A stretch of 64,000 nucleotides of DNA from Helichrysum umbraculigerum (taxonomy: Eukaryota; Streptophyta; Magnoliopsida; Asterales; Asteraceae). The notes below the pieces were generated by a model, which saw nothing but the letters and a program-made list of their open reading frames with translations, was not told the DNA's origin and ran no database searches. Positions 58,013 through 64,000 of this stretch are shown here, piece by piece (position 1 is the first letter of the stretch; every line of letters begins with the position of its first letter). The translations under genes and the position numbers were made by a program. Where the stretch lies: NCBI GenBank assembly GCA_949592205.1, contig CATIUR010000003.1, positions 154,012,759 to 154,076,758 of the forward strand, written 5' to 3'.

Positions 58013-60028
58013 TTACTTTGTAGACTCTGTGGTATAGCCATAGCTTGAGCTCTGTGTGTGACTGCTTTGTGAAGAAATTGTCAGGTTTGTAAAGGGAGTG
58101 AAATAAGTTGGCACAGGCATCTTTACTGGCAGACTGGGCAGTGGAGACTGAAAATTGAGAACGTTAAGTGCTTGCCTAATTGTAGGACGAAAGCTGCTGT
58201 CAGGATGTGCACACCAGAGCCCAACAATCATCAAATATTCCATTTCTCTCTGATCATAATCTCCATTGAGTCTACTGTCAGCTGCTTCTACAACCTTCCG
58301 CTGGCCGTAAAGATCCCAAACCCACTCCACCAGTCTTATCATCCCTTTTCCAGCCTTCAGTTCCATTGGCTTCCTTCCACATGCTATTTCCAGGGCCACG
58401 ACCCCAAAACTGTACACATCTGTTTCCCTACTGGCTTGACCTGTCATGACACACTCTGGAGCCATGTAGCCCATGGTCCCGGCAATGACGGTTGTCTGTG
58501 AACCCTTGTCATGGTCAACAAACCTAGCTAGCCCAAAGTCACCAAGTTTCGCATTGAAACTTGAATCCAGCATAACGTTGCTTGACTTGATGTCCCGATG
58601 CACCACACATTGCTCCCATTCTGCGTGCAAATATAGCAGTGCCGACCCCAAACCTTTAGCAATCATATACCTTATGGGCCACGTTAGCAAGCTTTTCCCA
58701 TGAAATAAATGCGAGTCTAGGCTACCATTTAGCATGAACTCGTACACGAGAAGTAGCTCTTTCTGTTCGTGGCACCAGCCGACTAGTTGCACCAAGTTTC
58801 TGTGACGCAGTCGGCTAATGGTTTTAACTTCTGACGCATACTCTTTTATCCCCTGGTGAGACTCACGAGACACCCTCTTGACCGCAACGAACGAGTCCAT
58901 TTCTTTCACAAATCCTTTATAGACCCCACCAAAACCACCCTCGCCGAGCTTTTCTTCCTCAGCAAAGTTACCTGTGGCTCGAGCCAGTTCTTTGTATGAA
59001 AACTTTCTCGCTCCGGTACCCTTTTCAAACTCATTATCTAATACAAAGGTATCGTCTTTAGTTTCAGTTTTTTCCTTCCTTTTTCGCAAAATAAACATCG
59101 CCAGGCCTATCCCCATCAACAAAAGACACCCAATCACAAAACCAGTCACTAACCCAACTTTACTCTTATTCTTTTTGGGTCCTTTTCCAGCCCATGGACC
59201 AGGGCTACCTACAATCCCTGGATCCATTGCATTCTCATTAATACCAAGAGTTGAGCTAAAATCCCATGTGTATATACTATGTATAACTGCAGTTCTCCCG
59301 GTTGCACCGGAAAACCCGAAGGTAACCCATTCCGGCAGGTGGTCCCTTAAATCGACGATGCAATAAGTCCGCTGATGTAGACTTCCACCCTGGCCAAAAC
59401 CTTTAAACACGACACTAAGGTTATTCATACTAGAATCATACCTGATTACGGCGTCATATATTTCTCCATCTTCAATCCTACTCCGCCATGTCAAGTTCCC
59501 CACTGAAACCATAGAACTGATATCAATCCCGACATGTTCATTATCCGGGTCCCACTTATTCGTAAAAACATCGAATTCAACAGCAACAAAGGGGTTGCTA
59601 GTAGAGTTCAACGCCAGTGCATCACTAGTAAGTCCTAAAGTGCCACTACTCGTGACATTATCAGGAACCCTGGAGCCATTTGGTGCAAGAAAGAAAGCGA
59701 GCCCGTCTCCATACCTTGAACTGTTGAGAGAATTGATAGTGAAAGTAAACTTTGTGGAGAAGTCAGTGAGGTTCCCAGTGGCTTGGTCCCAAAGGTGCAG
59801 TGGTTGAGAATACGTGGCTCGACCAATGCTAACTAATGCATTAACATCGCGCTGATTTGTAGTAAGTTGGATTGCATTGTTTGAAGGATAAGCATCTCTT
59901 TCGTACGTAATATCACCATCGTTCGGGCTGAAACCGTCTTTTGTAAATGATAAAGGTGCAGCATAAGGAATTGCAAGGATGATGGTAATGGTAATGAGTG
60001 AAAGAAACATGGAGCTTGTTACAAACAT
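58013..60028 (-). CDS. L-type lectin-domain receptor kinase (subfamily IX-like)
   Basis: Plasma-membrane receptor kinase, 671 residues in one exon, as usual for this family. Signal peptide at about 1-24, legume-lectin domain at about 25-260 with VAVEFDVFTNKWDPDNEHVG (150-167), which includes likely metal-site residues, then a linker and a membrane helix at 291-313 followed by RKRKEK. Kinase at about 357-622: LGEGGFGGVY (361-370), VAVK with Lys384, HRDIKSSNV (477-485), DFGLAR (497-502), APE (523-525). All catalytic residues are present, so it should be active. HRD makes it an RD kinase. The Ser/Thr-rich tail ends TTESTK. The VAVEFD lectin form and the GPWAGKGPKK linker suggest the LecRK-IX group (defence and cell-death signalling in Arabidopsis), from memory. 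The ligand is unknown. Confidence 0.95.
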   Translation of the reverse strand: MFVTSSMFLSLITITIILAIPYAAPLSFTKDGFSPNDGDITYERDAYPSNNAIQLTTNQRDVNALVSIGRATYSQPLHLWDQATGNLTDFSTKFTFTINSLNSSRYGDGLAFFLAPNGSRVPDNVTSSGTLGLTSDALALNSTSNPFVAVEFDVFTNKWDPDNEHVGIDISSMVSVGNLTWRSRIEDGEIYDAVIRYDSSMNNLSVVFKGFGQGGSLHQRTYCIVDLRDHLPEWVTFGFSGATGRTAVIHSIYTWDFSSTLGINENAMDPGIVGSPGPWAGKGPKKNKSKVGLVTGFVIGCLLLMGIGLAMFILRKRKEKTETKDDTFVLDNEFEKGTGARKFSYKELARATGNFAEEEKLGEGGFGGVYKGFVKEMDSFVAVKRVSRESHQGIKEYASEVKTISRLRHRNLVQLVGWCHEQKELLLVYEFMLNGSLDSHLFHGKSLLTWPIRYMIAKGLGSALLYLHAEWEQCVVHRDIKSSNVMLDSSFNAKLGDFGLARFVDHDKGSQTTVIAGTMGYMAPECVMTGQASRETDVYSFGVVALEIACGRKPMELKAGKGMIRLVEWVWDLYGQRKVVEAADSRLNGDYDQREMEYLMIVGLWCAHPDSSFRPTIRQALNVLNFQSPLPSLPVKMPVPTYFTPFTNLTISSQSSHTQSSSYGYTTESTK

Positions 60029-61565
60029 GGTTTGGGAGAAGGTTTAGAAAGTCATTGGTCATATGAGATATGTAAGGGTTAGCCTACACAGTGAACCCAA
60101 CAACACTTAACTGGGTCAACTATTGATAAAAAAACATTACTGTTTTTGTCGGTTAAGAAATAATCTTTTATAAAGCCGGCTGAATTAGTACTATAATTCA
60201 AATGTAATGATTCTATATACTTTACTATTGTATGTGGGTAATATTAAATTAGTGTTCATGATACGACAAAAAGTTGCAAAAATAAACAATTAGTTATGAA
60301 TGTTTGTATAATAATCTAGAGGTTGTGAGGTGGTTTGGATATAGAGTTTGGTTGAACAAGTAGTTTTTGGTATTACGTGGACCCAATATTTATATTAAAT
60401 ATGATGATCTATGATCTAAAATTGATACAGTTGTGATAATAATAATTATAATATATAAAAGAAAAAGATTTTAAAAAATCGATAGGTTTTGTTAATGAAA
60501 GTCCTATAGGCTTTCGTTAAGATGTTTGTATATGCATAAAACACAACAACAACAACAACAATAATACTCAATCCGGCCATAAACAAGGTATAGGGGAGGT
60601 AAGATGTAGACAGTCAGACGGCTTCCTGAAATACCTTTGGCAAGTGTTATATGCATAAAAACAATTGTATGTTATATTGTGATTATTAGTTAAATTAATA
60701 TCAAAATTGTACTTGTATGCTAACAGACTTGAAGTTGGGCGGCTTCCCTCATATTCCATGTAACATACATTACAATAACGAATCCATTATACTAATTCAC
60801 GAGTCTTCCAATTGTCATTGCCTCATGGACAACCGCATAAGATAAGGTTTCCCCAACAAACAATGTCACGCCCATTTAAAATTAACTTTGATATACAGTA
60901 CGTATTTTATTGTTGGAGCCTGGAAGCAGATTTGAAGGTGCATTTTCCATCTCATTTCATGCCTTTAGTACTCTGGGGTGGTAACTCTAGACTTAAAGGA
61001 GCTATTTTTACAATTTACACCACTTTTCTCATTGTCTAATCATGCACATCGTATCATTTTTATACGTAGATAATTTGTAAACCATTAAAAACTCTAACGT
61101 CTTGATATGACAAAAGAAAATTGTAAATAACAAAATATATGCATTGGACATTGGTAATTTGTAATGCATCATCTCCAGGCACTTCTCCAATTTGACTTCA
61201 GGTAAATCAAATTCTCTTCATTTCATTATTATTATTATAATAGAAGTTAACCGATTTAATACGAAAATTGTAACCAAGGATCGTTGAATCCTTTTCTAAT
61301 CTCGAAAATGCTAATACGTTCATGTATACAATTTTTACGGGAACAATGCAGTTACATTATTGATCAACGTGTTTTAATCTGTTATGATCATATAATTATA
61401 AACTGCAGAATTCAAAGCACATTACAACTATGTTATTGAATACCCTTTTGTGTGTTACTTGTGCTTCATTATCATTTTCATAACAACAATATATATTTAT
61501 GGTGATGGTGGTTGTGTGTAAATGTTTGTATATCAGAAATATAGAATAGAACAAGACAGCAATGG
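60029..61565. other. promoter side of the receptor kinase gene and spacer
   Basis: About 1.5 kb with no supported gene. The part next to 60028 should hold the kinase promoter and leader. A SINE-like remnant lies at about 60541-60650. Small ORFs (60568-61587) are chance. Confidence 0.5.
60541..60650 (-). mobile_element. SINE 3' remnant with (TTG)n tail
   Basis: On the minus strand the sequence runs CTGTCTACATCTTACCTCCC, then CTTGTTTATGGCCGGATTGAG and a tail of TTG repeats (60542-60561). This tail and body are, from memory, characteristic of dicot TS/Au-type SINEs. The 5' tRNA-like head is not visible, so it is a truncated copy. Confidence 0.5.
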
Positions 61566-62336
61566 TTAGGGGAGAGCTTAGTAACACGGATACAGAAGGC
61601 GAAGAAATGGAAGCAGGTGCAGCCTCAATCCATGTGATAGATGAAAGACACGAATTTTAAACACGTTATTGTGATCGCGTTAGATCTAAAGGATACATAT
61701 TCAACGGATGAGGTAATTACCGTCACGAGTATGGGATCTAACACAAGGCAGTGGAACCAATTTCTGTTGGTATCATGTCCAACTTCCTAAGAGGAACCAA
61801 AAGCTTTCACAATCAGCTCAATATCTTATCGACGTTTTTTGTCCACCTTATAACTTACAAGACATTCTTTCATTAGATAGTAACGGGCCGTATTGTGGAC
61901 ATGTTGATGGTGCACTTGTGTTTAGAGTTAATTCACATAGTCCAGCTTCTAGTAAGTTTACATTTAGATTAGCTGCTAGGATTACTGAGAATTCTGTTAT
62001 TAGTGTGTCATTAGGGAGGGTCCCAGTGTCCCACAATTGGGATATTCTCCTGCTGGTCAATCTTTAATTGATGTGGAGAGTCCAAATTATCATAACGCAT
62101 GTAGTAGTAGTGAGATGAGAGAAAGAGATGGGATTGTGATTAAGGAACATGTTCTTGACTTTTTGTTGACTATGAATCATTCTGAGGAAGCGGATAATCA
62201 TGTTCCTAAATCTGTATCGAATCTTGTTGTTCATGTTATTGATACACACATGGATCATCTTGAAGAAGTTGCTACTAATTTTGAACTTGAGCTTGAATCT
62301 GTCGAAGTTGCATTGAATAAAGTAGCTATTTGTTTA
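61566..62336 (+). pseudogene. broken copy of a CorA-like magnesium transporter gene
   Basis: Pieces in different frames read as one protein: SIHVIDER, then QWNQF, SQSAQYLIDVFCPPYNLQD and ILSLDSNGPYCGHVDGALVF, RVNSHSPASSKFTFRLAARI, then GYSPAGQSLIDVESPNYH, LLTMNHSEEADNHVPKSVSN and LVVHVIDTHMDHLEEVATNF. I recognise the cytoplasmic half of the plant CorA-like family typified by At1g29820/At1g29830 (from memory). There are frameshifts near 61660, 61765 and 62025. The membrane part with the GMN motif is absent because the copy ends where copia LTR sequence starts (about 62331-62337). No introns are apparent in the part seen, so a retrocopy is possible. Confidence 0.65.
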
Positions 62337-62550
62337 TGTTCTTGGTTTACAAGAATCCTATATATATTTAACATAAAATTGAGATGAATTGAGAGAGAAT
62401 TTTGGGGATAATCTTGTATTCAATTACTTAAAAGAAGATACATATTACAGCTACAGTTTATATACATGGTCAACTAAAGTAACCGTCATTAACAACCCTA
62501 ACTAATATTCTAACAGAATTAGCAATATAATTAGACATAATTATACTACA
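62337..62550 (-). repeat. 3' LTR of a copia element (about 214 bp)
   Basis: On the minus strand the LTR begins TGTAGTATAATTATG at 62550, directly after a purine tract (GAAGTTGGAGGAC, 62551-62563). It should end near CAAGAACA at about 62337, but that end is tentative because the 5' LTR is outside the window and no duplication can be tested. TATATAAACTG near 62450-62465 is a plausible TATA region. Confidence 0.6.
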
Positions 62551-62603
62551 GTCCTCCAACTTCCATAATGAGCTTCTTTAGTCCTTCAACTTTACTGTAG
62601 CTT

Positions 62604-64000
62604 CTACATGGCATTGCAATGTACATGACAGCTATGCAGAATTAGCTGCATCTTGGGAGGTGACCTTGTTACAGTAGAGTGAACTTGTGCTGAGCCATCT
62701 AAGGTTGAGTTGTTGGTAGTTGTTGTGTCTTTATCCCCCCCACAAGTTGGCACTGTGTAAGGATCACAGGTGCTCAACTTGGCTAAACAGTTAAAATGTA
62801 AAGCTTTGGGTAAACCTTTAGTGAGAATGTCTGCAACCTGAGATGGAGAAGGAACAAAGGAAGGTAAAATTTGCCCAGATTTGATCTTTTCTCGAACGAA
62901 ATGGCAGTCTATTTCTATGTGCTTTGTTCGAGCATGATGAACAGGATTTGAAGCAAGGGCTATTGTCGATGCATTGTCACACATAACAAGTGTTGGTGTA
63001 GGAACAAAAACTTGAAGATCTTTAAGCAGACAAGTGACCCATGTTATTTCACAAGTACAATCTGCAAGAGCTCTATACTCAGCTTCAGTAGAGGATCTAG
63101 AAACAACGGTTTGTTTCTTAGATTGCCATGAAATTAAGCTGTTACCAAGAAAAATGGCATAGCCTGACACTGAACGTCTGGAATAATTGCAGCCACCCCA
63201 GTCACTGTCACAGTAAGTTGTGAGTTGAAGAGTGTTCATTTTGGGAAAGAAAATACCTTGACCAGGGCAGAGTTTAATGTATCTTAATACTCTCTGTAAT
63301 GCCTGCATATGTGATGTCCTGGGTTGTTGAGAGAATTGGCTAAGAGCTTGGGCTGCAAAGGAGATGTCAGGCCTTGTGATTGTAAGGTATATGAGTTTAC
63401 CAACAAGTGTTCTGTAGAGTGAGGGATCAGGTAATATGTCACCAGCTAATGGGACCAGCTTGTGATTAGGATCAAGAGGTGTGGCTACAGGTTTGGTGTC
63501 CAGTAAATTAGCATGTTTGAGAAGTTCAAGAGCATACTTTCTTTGTGACATTGTAATGCCTGACTTGTTTCTGAGTATTTCAATTCCAAGATAATAGTTG
63601 AGGGTGCCCAAGTCTTTGATGCTGAATGTGTCATGAAGTTGTATCTTGATGGTTTGATTATGAGAGTGATTATTTCCTGAGATGACTATGTCATCTACAT
63701 AGATGAGAATTGCTGTAAAGGTGTTAGCTTGATTAAAGGTGAATAGAGAAGTGTCCACATAGCTTTGAGTAAAACCAAGAAGAAGTAAGAAAGATGTAAG
63801 CTTCTCAAACCATTGTCTGTTAGCTTGTTTCAGACCATAGAGGGATTTGGTGAGCTTGCAGACAGTGTTAGGAGTAGTTGGTTTAGGATAGCCCTGTGGT
63901 ATGGTCATGTAAACCTCTTCATGAAGATCCCCATGAAGAAAAGCATTGTTGACATCTAGTTGCTCAATGAACCAACTCTTTTGTACAGCTACTGCAATGA
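62604..64000 (-). CDS. copia reverse transcriptase-RNase H, partial at the window edge
   Basis: The open frame runs off the right edge; the first internal Met (63908) is not the native start. It includes the block with IEQLDVNNAFLHGDL (first catalytic Asp), SLYGLKQANRQW and LIYVDDIVISGN (catalytic Asp pair). RNase H follows: TTYCDSDWGGC, SRSSTEAEYRAL, VMCDNASTIALASN and KHIEIDCHFVRE. The tail after ADILTKGLP is Thr/Asn rich. No stop or frameshift is seen in 465 codons, so this copy may be young. The small-LTR, Ale/Retrofit-like lineage is likely. It is distinct from the Sirevirus at 15666. Confidence 0.92.
   Translation of the reverse strand, partial: IAVAVQKSWFIEQLDVNNAFLHGDLHEEVYMTIPQGYPKPTTPNTVCKLTKSLYGLKQANRQWFEKLTSFLLLLGFTQSYVDTSLFTFNQANTFTAILIYVDDIVISGNNHSHNQTIKIQLHDTFSIKDLGTLNYYLGIEILRNKSGITMSQRKYALELLKHANLLDTKPVATPLDPNHKLVPLAGDILPDPSLYRTLVGKLIYLTITRPDISFAAQALSQFSQQPRTSHMQALQRVLRYIKLCPGQGIFFPKMNTLQLTTYCDSDWGGCNYSRRSVSGYAIFLGNSLISWQSKKQTVVSRSSTEAEYRALADCTCEITWVTCLLKDLQVFVPTPTLVMCDNASTIALASNPVHHARTKHIEIDCHFVREKIKSGQILPSFVPSPSQVADILTKGLPKALHFNCLAKLSTCDPYTVPTCGGDKDTTTTNNSTLDGSAQVHSTVTRSPPKMQLILHSCHVHCNAM

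Overview
This window is nuclear DNA of a flowering plant, most likely a dicot of the daisy family (Asteraceae). Four host genes are recognisable: a Golgi pectin methyltransferase of the CGR2/CGR3 type, a plant nuclear protein of unknown function, plastid LL-diaminopimelate aminotransferase, and an L-type lectin receptor kinase. Telomere-type CCCTAAA repeats fit a plant. The Asteraceae placement rests on remembered similarity of the retroelement proteins to those common in composite genomes; no search was run. Well over half of the 64 kb is transposable element.

Layout. 1-7760: overlapping LTR pieces with no intact coding region, including two related LTRs facing each other (2974-5039 and 5040-6490). 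7769-8442: a fold-back element whose loop is degenerate telomere repeat. 8788-9313: a hAT-type MITE with a perfect 8-bp target duplication. 9855-12123: six-exon CGR2/3-type gene on the minus strand. 13227-14742: three-exon gene for a 247-residue charged protein, minus strand. 15666-27448: an 11.8-kb Sirevirus-like Ty1/copia element with near-identical 691-bp LTRs, gag, pol and a long extra ORF between pol and the 3' LTR. 27637-46731: a nest of Ty3/gypsy chromovirus-like elements. The outer element (minus strand, target duplication GTATA) carries a solo LTR inserted in its 5' LTR (target duplication GTATC) and a second, plus-strand element that has lost its 5' half. 46737-53300: gene-poor DNA with a MULE-type MITE, a Helitron 3' terminus and exon-like pieces of an unrecognised gene. 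53316-57206: ten-exon diaminopimelate aminotransferase gene, plus strand. 58013-60028: intronless lectin receptor kinase, minus strand. 61566-62336: broken copy of a CorA-like magnesium transporter gene, cut off by a copia element that runs out of the window at 64000.

The host genes do not form a pathway: one modifies cell-wall pectin, one makes the lysine precursor in plastids, one senses signals at the plasma membrane, one is nuclear and uncharacterised. The element history can be read in layers. The copia insertion is young (8 mismatches between its LTRs by eye). The outer gypsy element is older (about 3 percent LTR difference in its left part). Most stop codons in the two gypsy elements that can be compared with the paralogous copy are C-to-T or G-to-A changes, as expected for methylated, silenced DNA.

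The most unusual items are an extra ORF of about 229 codons ahead of gag in the outer chromovirus (34816-35505), the third ORF of the copia element, arrays of self-complementary GCGAC-type or CGCGATCC-type motifs inside several LTR families, the fold-back element with a telomere-repeat core, and a possible gene-carrying Helitron.
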